Of a stretch of 40,934 bases of DNA, positions 28,754 to 40,203 are shown in pieces. Source of the stretch: Burkholderiales bacterium. Its GTDB lineage: Bacteria; Pseudomonadota; Gammaproteobacteria; Burkholderiales; Casimicrobiaceae. The stretch lies in contig JADZAQ010000252.1 of NCBI GenBank assembly GCA_020852555.1, positions 1 through 40,934 of the forward strand. Reading direction: 5' to 3'. Position 1 is the stretch's first letter, and each line of letters opens with the position of its first letter. The notes below the pieces were generated by a model. It searched no databases. It was not told where the DNA came from and saw nothing but the letters and a program-made list of their open reading frames with translations. Made by a program: the position numbers and the translations under genes.

Positions 28754-29629
28754 TCAGCGGATGCGCGCGAGGATGCCGTCGAGCTCTTCGAGCGTGTTGT
28801 AGCCGATGACGAGGCGCCCGGCGCCGGCTTGTCCCGCCTCGATGCGAACCTTGGCACCCAAGCGCTCGGCGAGGTCGGTTTCGAGCCGCACGAGGTCGGC
28901 GTCGCGTCCGGGCGCGGAGGCCTTGCGGTCGTGTCGTTTGCTGCGCGCCTCCGGGGTGAGCATGGTGGCGACGAGCCGCTCGGCCTCGCGCACCGACAGC
29001 GCGGAATCGGCAATGCGCGCCGCTGCCCCACCCTGCTGCGGCGCCGGCAATGCGAGCAAGGCGCGGGCGTGGCCCATCTCGATCGCGCCGCTGGCGAGGT
29101 AGTCCTGCGCGGGCTTCGCGAGCTGGGTGAGCCGCAGGAGATTGGTCACCGCGCTGCGCGAGCGACCGACCGCCTTGGCGACGGCGTCGTGCGTCAATTT
29201 GAACTCGTCGACGAGACGCGCGAGACCCTGCGCCTCCTCGAGCGGATTCAGGTCCTCGCGCTGGATGTTCTCGATGAGCGCCAGCGCCAGAGCGTGCTGG
29301 TCGGGAACGCTCTTCACGAGCGCAGGCACTTCGGTCAGCCCCGCCCGCTGCGCGGCGCGCCAGCGGCGCTCGCCGGCGATGATCTCGTAACGGCCGCCGT
29401 CGACGCTGCGCACGAGGATCGGCTGCACGATGCCCTGCTCACGGATTGACTCGGCGAGTTCGGCGAGTGCCGCGTCGTCCATGCGCGTGCGCGGCTGATA
29501 TTTGCCCGGGCGCAGGCGATCGATCGCGATCGTGCGCAGCGCGCTGGACTCGTTCGGGGCCGCGGTGTCGTCGCCGCTCGCGAGCAAGGCGTCGAGGCCG
29601 CGCCCGAGGCCCTTGGGTCGAATCGCCAT
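28754..29629 (-). CDS. parB: Chromosome partitioning protein ParB
   Basis: The 291-residue CTP-dependent DNA clamp loads at parS sites and organises the chromosome origin region. It has the N-terminal KGLGRGLDALL ParA-contact segment (6-16), the CTP-binding boxes GRYEIIAGERRWRA and ENIQREDLNPLEEA, a helix-turn-helix (THDAVAKAVGRSRSAVTNLL), and a C-terminal dimerisation domain ending in LVIGYNTLEELDGIL. It starts 9 nt after parA. Three parS-like sites are found about 3.6 kb upstream. Confidence 0.97.
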   Translation of the reverse strand: MAIRPKGLGRGLDALLASGDDTAAPNESSALRTIAIDRLRPGKYQPRTRMDDAALAELAESIREQGIVQPILVRSVDGGRYEIIAGERRWRAAQRAGLTEVPALVKSVPDQHALALALIENIQREDLNPLEEAQGLARLVDEFKLTHDAVAKAVGRSRSAVTNLLRLTQLAKPAQDYLASGAIEMGHARALLALPAPQQGGAAARIADSALSVREAERLVATMLTPEARSKRHDRKASAPGRDADLVRLETDLAERLGAKVRIEAGQAGAGRLVIGYNTLEELDGILARIR

Positions 29630-29638
29630 CGGTGACTC

Positions 29639-30457
29639 CTATGCCGAGGGGGTTGCCGCCGCTTCGTGCCGGCGCAGCATCTCGCCGGCGAGAGCGAGAT
29701 ACGCGAGCGCCCCTTTCGATTGCGCCTCGAGCTGCATCGCGGGGATGCCGTGCGACGGCGCCTCCGCGAGGCGCACGTTGCGCGGAATGATCGTGCGGAA
29801 GAGCTTGTCGCCGAAGTGCTTCTCGAGCTCGGCGGTGACGTTGAGCGCGAGGGTATTGCGCGGGTCGTACATGGTACGCAAGAGGCCCTCGATCGAAAGC
29901 GACGGATTGAGGTGCGCGCGCACCTTTTTCAGCGTCTGCACGAGGTCGGACAATCCCTCGAGCGCGTAGTACTCGCACTGCATCGGGATCAGCACCGAGT
30001 GCGCGGCGCACAGACCGTTCAGGGTGAGCAGCGACAGCGACGGCGGGCAATCGAGGAGGATGAAGTCGTACTCGGCGGCCACCTCGTCGATCGCCGATTT
30101 CATCTGCGACAGCGCCTCGTTCAAGGCATCCTTCAACCGCGTCTCGCGCTCGGGGAGGTCGACGAGCTCGATCTCGGCGCCGGCCAAATCGCGATTGGCG
30201 GGCACCACGTCGAAGCCGCCGGTGGGCGAGGCCACGCGCACGTCGGCGATGCGCCGCTCGCCCAGCAGCACCTGGTACACGGATGCGGACAGCGCGCGCT
30301 TGTCGAGGCCCGAGCCGGTCGTCGCGTTGCCCTGCGGATCGAGGTCGACGAGCAGCACGCGCCGCTTCATCGCGGTGAGGCTCGCGGCGAGGTTGACGGC
30401 GGTCGTCGTCTTGCCCACGCCACCTTTTTGATTCGCGATGGCGATGATGCGCGTCAT
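29639..30457 (-). CDS. parA: Chromosome partitioning ATPase ParA (Soj)
   Basis: The 272-residue Walker-type ATPase positions the origin with ParB. The deviant Walker A KGGVGKTT with signature lysine is at 10-17, the Walker A' segment DLDPQGNATTG at about 39-49, and the Walker B-like FILLDCPPSLS near 121. The frame is open to 30982 as a shadow of rsmG; the ATG at 30457 overlaps the rsmG stop as ATGA. The [18 protein letters not shown] opening is standard. Confidence 0.97.
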   Translation of the reverse strand: MTRIIAIANQKGGVGKTTTAVNLAASLTAMKRRVLLVDLDPQGNATTGSGLDKRALSASVYQVLLGERRIADVRVASPTGGFDVVPANRDLAGAEIELVDLPERETRLKDALNEALSQMKSAIDEVAAEYDFILLDCPPSLSLLTLNGLCAAHSVLIPMQCEYYALEGLSDLVQTLKKVRAHLNPSLSIEGLLRTMYDPRNTLALNVTAELEKHFGDKLFRTIIPRNVRLAEAPSHGIPAMQLEAQSKGALAYLALAGEMLRRHEAAATPSA

Positions 30458-31131
30458 GAGCGTTGCATGAAAACGAGATGACGGACCGCGTCGAGTCCGG
30501 GGACGACGACGCTGGGCGTGGCGGTCACCACGACCGTCGCTTCCAGCTCGGCGAGCTCTTCGGTGGGGTGCACGCCCTTCAATGCGACGAGGCTGCCACC
30601 CGGCGCGAGATGCCGCGCGGCAGCCGCGGCGAACGTGGCGAGTTCGGCGAACGCGCGCGAGACGACGAGATCGTAAGGCGCATCGGGCACGAGATCCTCG
30701 ACCCGCGACGCGTGCGAGCGCACGTTGGGAAGGTCCAATTCCAGCGCCGCCTGCGTCGTGAAGGCCGCCTTCTTGTGGACGGGGTCGACCAGGTCGACCT
30801 GCCAGTCGGGGCGCGCGATGGCGAGCGGGATGCCCGGCAGTCCGGCGCCGCTGCCGACATCGAGCACGCGCAGGCCAGGCGTGGACGGCAGGTGCGGCAG
30901 GATGGCGAGCGAATCGAGGAGGTGGTGCGTCACCATGCGCTCGGGTTCGCGGATCGCGGTCAGGTTGTAGGTGCGGTTCCACTTGGCGAGCAAGCCGAGA
31001 TAGCGGACAAGCGTCTCGCGCTGCCGGGCGTCGAGCGGCAGGTGCAGCGCGGCGATCCCGGCGTCGAGACGGGAGCGCAGGTCGGCATCGACGGTCGCCG
31101 ATGGCGTCGCGGTGGAGGTCGCCGGCGTCAT
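30454..31131 (-). CDS. rsmG: 16S rRNA (guanine-527-N7)-methyltransferase RsmG
   Basis: The 225-residue GidB-family methyltransferase modifies G527 of 16S rRNA. The SAM-binding loop is [32 protein letters not shown] and [12 protein letters not shown] upstream are family hallmarks, as is the RAFAEL segment. It overlaps mnmG by ATGA at its start and parA by ATGA at its end, the usual gidA-gidB-par order. Confidence 0.97.
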   Translation of the reverse strand: MTPATSTATPSATVDADLRSRLDAGIAALHLPLDARQRETLVRYLGLLAKWNRTYNLTAIREPERMVTHHLLDSLAILPHLPSTPGLRVLDVGSGAGLPGIPLAIARPDWQVDLVDPVHKKAAFTTQAALELDLPNVRSHASRVEDLVPDAPYDLVVSRAFAELATFAAAAARHLAPGGSLVALKGVHPTEELAELEATVVVTATPSVVVPGLDAVRHLVFMQRS

Positions 31132-33023
31132 GCGCTCGCCTTCAGCGGTACGACGCCGGCGCGCCGCAGGTGGACGAGGAGGAGCGAGATGGCCGCCGGC
31201 GTCACCCCGGAGATGCGCGATGCCTGGCCGAGCGTTTCCGGCCGCTGCGCCGCGAGCTTCTGACGAACCTCGGTGGAGAGTCCGCGCACCGCCGCGTAAT
31301 CGAGCGTGGGCGGAATGACCAGCGTCTCCTGCGCAGCCAGGCGCGCGACCTCGTGCTGCTGGCGGTCGATGTAACCCGCGTACTTGACCGAGATTTCGAC
31401 CTGCTCGGCGACCGCGGGGTCGTCGACCGGAACCCCAGTCCCCGGCAGGGTGTGCAGCGAGGCGTAGCTCACGCCGGGTCGCCGAAGAACGTCAGTAAGC
31501 GCATACTCTCGCTCGATGGCTTGTCCCAGAACGATTTCTGCTTCCTCCTTCGATACAACCTCGGGGCGCAGGAAAGTCCGCGCGAGGCGCGTGCGCTCCG
31601 TTTCGATGGCGTCGCGCTTGCGACAAAAGGTATCCCAGCGCGCGTCGTCGACGAGACCGAACTCCCGGCCCTGGCCGGTCAGGCGCAGGTCGGCGTTGTC
31701 CTCGCGCAATTGCAGGCGGTACTCCGCGCGCGAGGTGAACATCCGGTACGGCTCGGAAACGCCGCGCGTGATGAGATCGTCGACCAGGACGCCCAGGTAA
31801 GCCTCGTCGCGACGCGGGCACCACCCCGCTTCGCCGCGCACCTGGCGCGCGGCATTGAGTCCGGCGAGGAGGCCCTGCGCCGCGGCCTCCTCGTAACCCG
31901 TGGTGCCGTTGATCTGTCCGGCGAAGAAGAGCCCGGCGATCGCCTTGGTCTCCAGCGTCGCGCGCAGCGCCCGCGGATCGAAGTAGTCGTACTCGATCGC
32001 GTAGCCGGGGCGCAGGATGTGCGCGTTCTCGCAACCGGGGAGCGAGCGGACGAGGTCGAGTTGCACGTCGAACGGCAACGAGGTCGAGATCCCGTTGGGA
32101 TAGACCTCGTGGGTATCGAGCCCCTCGGGCTCCAGGAAGATCTGGTGGCTCGCTCGCTCGGCAAAGCGCACCACCTTGTCCTCGATCGACGGGCAGTAGC
32201 GCGGCCCGGTGCCCTGGATCACCCCCGAGTACAGCGGCGAGCGGTCGAGGCCGGCGCGGATGATGGCGTGGGTGCGCGCACCGGTGTGGGTGATCCAGCA
32301 GGGAAGCTGCGGCGGATGCATCGCGCGCGTGCCCAGGAACGAGAAGACGGGCGGCGGATCGTCGCCGGGCTGGACCTCCAGTCGCGTGAAGTCGATCGTG
32401 CGCCCGTCGAGGCGAGGCGGCGTCCCGGTCTTGAGGCGGCCGACCGGCAACGACAATTCCCGCAGTCGCTCGCCGAGACGCTTGGCGGGTGGATCGCCCG
32501 CGCGACCGGCCTCGTAGTTTTGCAGGCCGACGTGGATGCGCCCGGACAGGAAGGTGCCCGTGGTGAGCACCACGGCGCGAGCGTGGAAGACGAGGCCGAT
32601 CTCGGTGACCACCCCGACCACCCGGTCGCCATCGAGGACGAGGTCGTCCACCGGCTGCTGGAACAGCGCGAGGTTCGGCTGGTTCTCGAGACGGCGGCGA
32701 ATCGCGCGACGGTACAGGACGCGGTCGGCCTGCGCGCGCGTCGCGCGCACCGCCGGCCCCTTGCTGGAATTGAGCGTCCGGAACTGGATACCGGCTTCAT
32801 CGGTGGCGAGGGCCATCGCGCCCCCCAGGGCGTCGATCTCCTTGACGAGGTGCCCCTTGCCGATACCGCCGATCGATGGATTGCACGACATCTGCCCGAG
32901 CGTCTCGATGCTATGGGTCAGGAGCAGCGTGTCACAGCCGATCCGGGCGCTGGCGAGCGCCGCCTCGGTGCCGGCGTGGCCGCCACCCACGACGATCACG
33001 TCGAAGCGATGCGCAAATTCCAT
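31128..33023 (-). CDS. mnmG: tRNA uridine-5-carboxymethylaminomethyl modification enzyme MnmG
   Basis: The 631-residue FAD protein works with MnmE to modify the wobble uridine of several tRNAs. The opening [20 protein letters not shown] is the FAD motif; [44 protein letters not shown] and [20 protein letters not shown] (broken across the FAD domain) follow, and the C-terminal domain binds MnmE. The frame is open to 33326. The ATG at 33023 matches the family start (MxxxxxFDV) and length; an ATG at 33035 adds four residues and cannot be excluded. MnmG is usually close to the replication origin. Confidence 0.96.
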   Translation of the reverse strand: MEFAHRFDVIVVGGGHAGTEAALASARIGCDTLLLTHSIETLGQMSCNPSIGGIGKGHLVKEIDALGGAMALATDEAGIQFRTLNSSKGPAVRATRAQADRVLYRRAIRRRLENQPNLALFQQPVDDLVLDGDRVVGVVTEIGLVFHARAVVLTTGTFLSGRIHVGLQNYEAGRAGDPPAKRLGERLRELSLPVGRLKTGTPPRLDGRTIDFTRLEVQPGDDPPPVFSFLGTRAMHPPQLPCWITHTGARTHAIIRAGLDRSPLYSGVIQGTGPRYCPSIEDKVVRFAERASHQIFLEPEGLDTHEVYPNGISTSLPFDVQLDLVRSLPGCENAHILRPGYAIEYDYFDPRALRATLETKAIAGLFFAGQINGTTGYEEAAAQGLLAGLNAARQVRGEAGWCPRRDEAYLGVLVDDLITRGVSEPYRMFTSRAEYRLQLREDNADLRLTGQGREFGLVDDARWDTFCRKRDAIETERTRLARTFLRPEVVSKEEAEIVLGQAIEREYALTDVLRRPGVSYASLHTLPGTGVPVDDPAVAEQVEISVKYAGYIDRQQHEVARLAAQETLVIPPTLDYAAVRGLSTEVRQKLAAQRPETLGQASRISGVTPAAISLLLVHLRRAGVVPLKASA

Positions 33024-33166
33024 GGATCGAGTCATCGGGACGGCACGGACTTCCATTGCGACGGCGGCGGTCGCGCTGAGCGCGCTGCGCGGGCCTGAAC
33101 GTGACGATACGGTGCGCGGCGATCGTATGGCCTTCCGAAATCCGCCGCGCCCGTCGATACCGATAC

Positions 33167-33196
33167 ATTCTAGCAGCCGGGTCCGCACGGTTTCAG
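33167..33196 (-). promoter_or_regulatory. Candidate promoter of the mnmG-rsmG-parAB operon
   Basis: On the minus strand, CTGAAA (33196-33191) and TAGAAT (33172-33167) are separated by 18 nt. The -10 is the same hexamer as that proposed for the atp operon. The start point would lie about 135 nt before mnmG. Confidence 0.5.
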
Positions 33197-33250
33197 CCAC
33201 GACACCGTGTTGCCCCGCCAACGGCGCCGGTGCTGTTGCCCGCCGCCGCA

Positions 33251-33264
33251 GTTTCACATGAAAC
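33251..33264. other. parS: parS-like site 1
   Basis: GTTTCACATGAAAC differs at one base from the core of the consensus parS palindrome (GTTTCACGTGAAAC). ParB encoded at 28754-29629 is the expected binder. Confidence 0.75.
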
Positions 33265-33319
33265 ATGACATGGCGCCGGCGATGCCGCCAGGGACGGGAT
33301 TCCGTCTTCGCTCGACTCG

Positions 33320-33333
33320 GTTTCACGTGAAAC
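33320..33333. other. parS: parS site 2 (perfect core)
   Basis: GTTTCACGTGAAAC is an exact match to the 14-bp palindromic parS core that is conserved in most bacteria. It lies 56 nt from site 1. Confidence 0.9.
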
Positions 33334-33354
33334 TTCGGGTCACACCAGAAGAAG

Positions 33355-33368
33355 GTTCCACGTGAAAC
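33355..33368. other. parS: parS-like site 3
   Basis: GTTCCACGTGAAAC differs from the parS core at one base. It lies 22 nt after site 2; the three sites span 118 nt. Confidence 0.8.
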
Positions 33369-33413
33369 CTTCCGAGGCCCGCAACGCCGGCAGACCGACG
33401 AACACGCCCACCA

Positions 33414-33430
33414 TGTTGTCGTCTACAACA
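33414..33430. other. Dyad TGTTGTcgtctACAACA
   Basis: A perfect 6-bp inverted repeat with a 5-nt spacer, just after the stop codon of the TAXI receptor gene on the minus strand. It might bind a regulator or form a weak stem; no function is supported. Confidence 0.35.
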
Positions 33431-33435
33431 CGGCC

Positions 33436-34428
33436 TCAGCGCAACCCGGCTTCCTGAAAGTAGCGCTCAGCCCCGGAATGGAACGGAACCGCATTGTCGC
33501 GCAGCGCCTGCGCCTTGGTGAGCGTCGCGAGTGCCGGGTGCAGCTTGCGAAAATCGTCGAAGTTCTCGAATACCGCTCGGGTCACGGCGTACGCCACGTC
33601 ATCGGGCAGGTCGGCACTCACCACGATCGACGCCATCGTGCCGATGGTTGGCTGCGGAGTCGGATTGCCGCGGTAGATCCCGCCCGGCACCACCGTCTTG
33701 AAGACATGTCGATGACTCGCGACGAGCGCATCGATCCTGGGACCGGCCACCGGCACGATGTGCGCCGCACAGCCCGTGGTCGCATCCTCCAGGATCGGGT
33801 TGGGGTGTCCGCCGACGAATCCGAACGCTTCCATGCGGTTTTCGCACAGCAACGGGGGCATCGCCACGATCTCGGGTTCGAGTGCTGCCTTGAGATCCTC
33901 GCGCCGGATGCCCAGTGCGCCGAACACCGCGTCGAGCGTCAGCCGGGTCCCCGAGTCGGGCGTTCCGATCCCCACCCGCTTGCCCTTGAGGTCTTCGAGG
34001 GTGGCGATGCCGACGCCGTCGCGCGCGACGATCGTGAGCGTCTCGGGATAGACACCGAACAGCGCGCGCAACTTGGGCTGCGCCGCATCGCCGAACGGTC
34101 CGCTACCCGCGCGTGCCGCAAACTGCGCATCGCCCTGTGCGATGCCCATCGTCAGCCGGCCGGCGAGCACGCCGCGGATGTTGGCAACACTCCCTTGCGA
34201 CGTCTCGACCCTGCATCGCAGACCGTGCGTCTTGCGGGTGACGTTGACGATCCGGCACACCGCTGCGCCCAGCGGGTAGTAGATGCCCATCGCTCCGGCG
34301 GTGCCGACGGTGAGCATCGGCCCCGCGCCCGCCCCCGGCGCGAACGCCAGCACCATCGCCAAGGCGGCCGCGGCGGCGAGCTTCGGCGCCCACGGCCGGC
34401 GGGCACCCCTCGACCCCACCCGAATCAT
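33436..34428 (-). CDS. TAXI-family TRAP transporter solute-binding protein
   Basis: This 330-residue periplasmic protein has a signal peptide (basic MIRVGSRGARR, hydrophobic core, cleavage near 35). The mature part begins LTVGTAGAMGIYYPLGAAVC, the TAXI family opening, and continues with ETSQGSVANIRGVLAGRLTMG and GKRVGIGTPDSGTRLTLDAV (the ligand-binding cleft), then MEAFGFVGGHPNP. TAXI proteins deliver organic acids or amino acids such as glutamate to fused TRAP membrane proteins (DctQM). None is seen in this window, so it is an orphan receptor here. It lies 61 nt downstream of pckG on the same strand. Confidence 0.9.
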   Translation of the reverse strand: MIRVGSRGARRPWAPKLAAAAALAMVLAFAPGAGAGPMLTVGTAGAMGIYYPLGAAVCRIVNVTRKTHGLRCRVETSQGSVANIRGVLAGRLTMGIAQGDAQFAARAGSGPFGDAAQPKLRALFGVYPETLTIVARDGVGIATLEDLKGKRVGIGTPDSGTRLTLDAVFGALGIRREDLKAALEPEIVAMPPLLCENRMEAFGFVGGHPNPILEDATTGCAAHIVPVAGPRIDALVASHRHVFKTVVPGGIYRGNPTPQPTIGTMASIVVSADLPDDVAYAVTRAVFENFDDFRKLHPALATLTKAQALRDNAVPFHSGAERYFQEAGLR

Positions 34429-34489
34429 CTCCGGACGCCGGCTTCGACGACGCTGCCGCGCATCGGCGCGCGCTGCGGCCCGACGCCCG

Positions 34490-36349
<1,860 letters not shown>

Positions 36350-36373
36350 TCTACCTGCCCCCCGGGCCCTGCC

Positions 36374-37423
36374 TCACCCTGGCGGGTGCCGCCGGTACCG
36401 TCGCCGATACCACGCCCGCGCCCGCGGAAAGATCACCGGGGTCGCCAGCAGCAACACGACGAGCCGCATGACGTGGAAGGCAGTGACGAGCGGCACGCCC
36501 AATTGCAGGACCTTGGCGGTGATGCACATCTCGGCCATGCCGCCGGGTGCGGTGCCGAGCAGCAGCGTGGCCGGCGGCTGCCCGGCGGCCCAGGCGAGAC
36601 CGATGCCGAAGGCCGCCGACAGCGCAACCGACAGCAGCACGGTCACCACCACCGCCGTCACGAAGCGACGCGCGCCGCGCAGGAAATCGTCCTGGAAGCG
36701 CGACCCCAGCGCGCAGCCCAGAAGGCACTGTCCGGCGTTGGACACCGAGCTCGGCATGAGCGAGAGGTCGACCGACATGCCGGTGAGCGGAATCGATACC
36801 GCGAGCGCGCCGATGACGAAACCGTTCGGCACCCGCAGCCGAAAGCAGACGACGCTGCCGGCAAGCGTGAGTGCGAGCAGGATCGCGAAGCCGATCCCAT
36901 CGAAGGTCTTCGCGCCTTGCAGGTAGGCGTCGGCGCCGTGCACGCCCGCCGCCGTGATCGCCGCGGGAACGATCGCCACCACGATGAGAATGCGCATGCT
37001 CTGCGCGGCGGCGATCCGATCCATGCGCCCGCCGAAGCGATCGCCCAGGATTGACATCTCGGTCGCACCACCGGGCACGCTCGCGAAGATGCCCGTCGTG
37101 CGATCGAAGCCCGCCATGCGCGCGAGCGCGATCCCCGCGACGTAGCCCAAGCCGATCGCGAAGACCGCGCCGGCCGTCGGCAGCCACCACAAGGCACTCA
37201 CCTCGCGCAGCACGTACGGCGTGAAATAGAGGCCGAGCGAAGTGCCGATGATCCACTGCCCGACGTAGCGCGACCAGCGCGGCGCAGCCACGTCGGCGCC
37301 GCCGACGCGCAGGACGGCCAGCGTGAACAAGGGCCCCAGCATCCACGGGATCGGCGTATGCAGGAGCGCGCACACATACCCCGCGCCGGCGCCGATGGCG
37401 AGCGCCGCCGCGCCACGGCGCAC
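36374..37423 (-). CDS. AbrB-family membrane protein (putative transporter)
   Basis: This protein of about 349 residues is mostly membrane helices (around ten). The AbrB/ammonia-monooxygenase-like family motifs TPIPWMLGPLFTLAV near the N-terminus and the twice-repeated glycine-rich element SVPGGATEMSILGDRF and GTAPGGMAEMCITAKVL are clear. Function of the family is not established; a regulatory or export role has been suggested for some members. The frame is open to 37558, overlapping the ABC ATPase gene; the GTG at 37423 gives the usual length and has GCAGGT upstream. TTG codons at 37444 and 37471 are alternatives. Confidence 0.85.
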   Translation of the reverse strand: MRRGAAALAIGAGAGYVCALLHTPIPWMLGPLFTLAVLRVGGADVAAPRWSRYVGQWIIGTSLGLYFTPYVLREVSALWWLPTAGAVFAIGLGYVAGIALARMAGFDRTTGIFASVPGGATEMSILGDRFGGRMDRIAAAQSMRILIVVAIVPAAITAAGVHGADAYLQGAKTFDGIGFAILLALTLAGSVVCFRLRVPNGFVIGALAVSIPLTGMSVDLSLMPSSVSNAGQCLLGCALGSRFQDDFLRGARRFVTAVVVTVLLSVALSAAFGIGLAWAAGQPPATLLLGTAPGGMAEMCITAKVLQLGVPLVTAFHVMRLVVLLLATPVIFPRARAWYRRRYRRHPPG

Positions 37424-37481
37424 GCGCGCGACCTGCCCGCGCAACGACGACCCGTGCCCCGTCGACCTCAAGACGCGGCGA

Positions 37482-38537
37482 TCAGAAGACCCACATGTCG
37501 TCCCGGGCGATCTCGAGCCAGTGCTCGCCCTTCGACAACGGGGCGCGGCCGTAGGCACGCAGCCGCAGCTCGCCCGCGCTGAAGAGGTGCTCCCACTTCT
37601 CGCCGAGGTACATCGAGGTCACCAGCGGCAGGCGCACGCGATTGTCCCCGGCCGCTTCGGCGACGCGCACGCGCTCCAGCCGGACCATGCCGGTCGCCGC
37701 GGCGCCCGCCGTCGCCGTGCTCCGCGTCGTACCCCACAGGCTCCAGCCCTCGCCGGTCAAGCGGGCGGCGCCGTCGCGCACCTCGGCGACGGTGCCGCGC
37801 AGCGCATTGTTGCTGCCCATGAATTCGGCGGTGAACAGCGTCAGCGGGCGCGCGTACATCTCCTCCGGCGTGCCCTGCTGCTCGATCACCCCGTTGTTGA
37901 GGAGCAGGATCCGATCCGACATCGCCATCGCCTCGTTCTGGTCGTGCGTGACCACCAGCGCGGAGATCTCGAGGCGGAGGATCAACTCGCGCAGCCACGC
38001 CCGCGCCTCCTCGCGCAGCTTCGCATCGAGGTTCGACAGTGGCTCGTCCATCAGGATCACCGGCGGGTTGTAGACGAGCGCGCGGGCGATCGCCACCCGC
38101 TGCTGCTGGCCGCCGGAGAGTTGGTGCGGCAGGCGCTGCGCGAGCGCACCGAGCCCGAGATTGGCCAGCGCGGAGCCGACGCGCTCCTTGGTCTCGCCGG
38201 CGGTGACGTGGCGCAGCTTCAGGCCGTACGCGACGTTGTCGAACACGCTGCGGTGCGGCCACAGCGCGTACGACTGGAAGACGAGGCCGAGATTGCGCTT
38301 CTCCGCCGGCATCTCGACATGACGCGCACTGTCGAACACGACCTTGTCCTCGATGGCAATCGACCCGCGGTGCGGCTGCTCGAGCCCCGCCACCGCCCGC
38401 AACAGCGTCGTCTTGCCGCTGCCCGAGGGACCCAGGAGCGAGACCACCTCGCCTTGCGCGAGTTGCATCGACACCCCTTTGAGGATGGCGTTGTCCCCGT
38501 AGGAAAGGTGCAGGTCACCGACGACGAGCTTAGTCAT
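37482..38537 (-). CDS. ABC transporter ATPase, Fe3+/polyamine/phosphonate type
   Basis: The 351-residue ATPase has Walker A GPSGSGKTT (36-44), Q-loop FQSYALWPH, signature LSGGQQQR, Walker B VILMDEPLSNLDAKLR, H-loop VVTHDQNEAM, and a C-terminal TOBE-type regulatory domain from about 240. FQSYALWPHRSVFDNVAYGL is typical of the FbpC/PotA/PhnT group. It powers uptake through the permease encoded just upstream, with which it overlaps by 8 nt. Iron(III), spermidine/putrescine and 2-aminoethylphosphonate are the likely substrate classes. Confidence 0.94.
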   Translation of the reverse strand: MTKLVVGDLHLSYGDNAILKGVSMQLAQGEVVSLLGPSGSGKTTLLRAVAGLEQPHRGSIAIEDKVVFDSARHVEMPAEKRNLGLVFQSYALWPHRSVFDNVAYGLKLRHVTAGETKERVGSALANLGLGALAQRLPHQLSGGQQQRVAIARALVYNPPVILMDEPLSNLDAKLREEARAWLRELILRLEISALVVTHDQNEAMAMSDRILLLNNGVIEQQGTPEEMYARPLTLFTAEFMGSNNALRGTVAEVRDGAARLTGEGWSLWGTTRSTATAGAAATGMVRLERVRVAEAAGDNRVRLPLVTSMYLGEKWEHLFSAGELRLRAYGRAPLSKGEHWLEIARDDMWVF

Positions 38538-40203
38538 GGAGCTTGACTCCGAAGCGCAGCGCGACGGCGAGGCCGACCGCCACCAGTGCCACGTTGATGA
38601 GCGAGAGTGCGGCGACGATGTCGGCCGCGCCGGTGCCCCACAGCGACACCAGGAGCGAGCCGATCACTTCGGTGCCCGGCGCGAGCAGGTAGACGCCGGT
38701 CGAGTACTCGCGCTCGAAGATGAGGAAGACGAGGAGCCACGCCGCGAGAAGTCCGTAGCGGATGAGCGGCAGCGTCACGTGGCGATTGACCTGCCCGCGC
38801 GTGGCGCCGGCGCTCCTTGCCGCCTCCTCGAGCTCGGGGCCGACCTGCAGCAGCGAACTCGAGACGAGCCGCATGCCGTAGGCGAGCCAGACCACGCTGT
38901 AGGCGAGCCAGACGCTGAAGATCGTGGTGCGCAGCGGCGCGAGGAACGGCACGAACAGGAATACCCAGAGGAAGGCGAGGCCGGCGAGCAGCCCGGGTAC
39001 CGCGCGCGGGACGAGCACGAGATAGTCGACGAAGCGCGACCAGCCGTCCGGCCGGCGGTGCGTGGCGAGCCCGATTGCCGTGTAGCACGCCACCGCGAGC
39101 GCGCCGCCGACCACGCCGATGATGATCGTGTTGAGGATGCCGCGCAGGAGTGTCGGCTGCTCCCACACTTCGCGGAAATGATCGAGCGTGAGCACGTCGG
39201 AGAGAATGACACCCTCGCCCCAGCTCGACACCACCGAGCGCAGCGCGATGCCGGACAGCGGCACGACCACGGTGACGACGAGCCACAGTACGAGAACCGC
39301 CGTCGCCGGCCAGCGCCACACCCCCAGCGGCAACAGGCGCTGCCGACCGGCCTTGCCCTTCACCGTCACGTACTTGCCGGCGTTGCGCAGGAGATGACGT
39401 TGCAGGAGCACCAGCGGAATCGTCAGCGCGACGATGCACACCGCCACCGCCGCCATGAGGTGATACGAAGGCGTGCCCAACTTGTTGGTGAGCTTGTAGA
39501 GGTACGTGGCCAGCACGAGATAACCCTCGGGATCGCCCAGCACGAGCGGCAGGCCGAAGATCTCGAAGCCCAGGAAGAAGACGAGCACGCCCGAGAAGAG
39601 GAGCGCCGGCATCACCATCGGCAGGCTCACGTCACGGGCGACGGCGAACGGCGAGGCGCCGGCCATGCGCGCCGCTTCCTCGACGTCGGAGCCCAGGTTG
39701 CGCAACGCCGACGACGAGTACAGATACACGTGCGGGACGTGCGTGAGCCCCGCGATGACCGCGATCGCGGTGAGCGAATAGACGTTCCACGGCACGCCAC
39801 CGAAGAGGCTCTTCGCCCAGACCGAGTAGAAACCCACCGGCCCCGCCGACACCACGTAACCGAAAGCGAGCACCATCGGCGAGACGAACACCGGCACCAG
39901 CAGCAACGGCTCGATCCAGCGCCGCCCGGGCAGGTCGGTGCGCACCATGAGGAAGGCGAGGATCGCCCCCAGAGGTACCGCGATCACCGCCATCCCGGCG
40001 GCGATGATGAAGGAATTGCGCAACGAATCCCAGAAGTCGGGATCCGCGAAGATGAAGGCAAAGGCGCCGAAGCCGAGCTTCCTGCCCGGATCGAAGAACG
40101 GCGCGGAGAGCAGGCTCTGATAGACGATGAGCGCGAGCGGCGTCAAGACCGCGGTGGCCATCACCAGGATGACGGCCAGCCGCGGCAGTTGCAGACGCCT
40201 CAC
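38530..40203 (-). CDS. ABC transporter permease, fused two-domain FbpB type
   Basis: The 557-residue inner-membrane protein contains two BPD_transp_1 domains, each with about six helices (around 1-275 and 295-557). The EAA coupling loops read DVEEAARMAGASPFAVARDV and LEEAARSAGATRGQVNRHV. The duplicated single-chain form is characteristic of iron(III) and 2-aminoethylphosphonate importers. The GTG start at 40203 overlaps the receptor stop as GTGA, and the stop overlaps the ATPase start, so all three genes are translationally coupled. Confidence 0.94.
   Translation of the reverse strand: MRRLQLPRLAVILVMATAVLTPLALIVYQSLLSAPFFDPGRKLGFGAFAFIFADPDFWDSLRNSFIIAAGMAVIAVPLGAILAFLMVRTDLPGRRWIEPLLLVPVFVSPMVLAFGYVVSAGPVGFYSVWAKSLFGGVPWNVYSLTAIAVIAGLTHVPHVYLYSSSALRNLGSDVEEAARMAGASPFAVARDVSLPMVMPALLFSGVLVFFLGFEIFGLPLVLGDPEGYLVLATYLYKLTNKLGTPSYHLMAAVAVCIVALTIPLVLLQRHLLRNAGKYVTVKGKAGRQRLLPLGVWRWPATAVLVLWLVVTVVVPLSGIALRSVVSSWGEGVILSDVLTLDHFREVWEQPTLLRGILNTIIIGVVGGALAVACYTAIGLATHRRPDGWSRFVDYLVLVPRAVPGLLAGLAFLWVFLFVPFLAPLRTTIFSVWLAYSVVWLAYGMRLVSSSLLQVGPELEEAARSAGATRGQVNRHVTLPLIRYGLLAAWLLVFLIFEREYSTGVYLLAPGTEVIGSLLVSLWGTGAADIVAALSLINVALVAVGLAVALRFGVKLHD

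Larger units (their letters stand above)
33024..33435. other. mnmG upstream region with parS cluster
   Basis: About 410 nt without a gene. It contains a candidate promoter for mnmG-rsmG-parAB (33167-33196), three parS-like palindromes (33251, 33320 and 33355) and a TGTTGT...ACAACA dyad (33414-33430). The part next to mnmG (33036-33166) shows nothing recognisable. The mnmG frame stays open through much of it, but that extension has no conserved protein sequence. Confidence 0.8.

Noticed and set aside
33024..33326. N-terminal extension of mnmG to 732 residues
   Set aside because: MnmG begins a few residues before FDV in the family, and the extension covers parS sites and a promoter-like pair.
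33251..33368. Replication origin oriC
   Set aside because: The palindromes are parS-type; no cluster of DnaA boxes or AT-rich unwinding element is visible, and no dnaA or rpmH gene is nearby.
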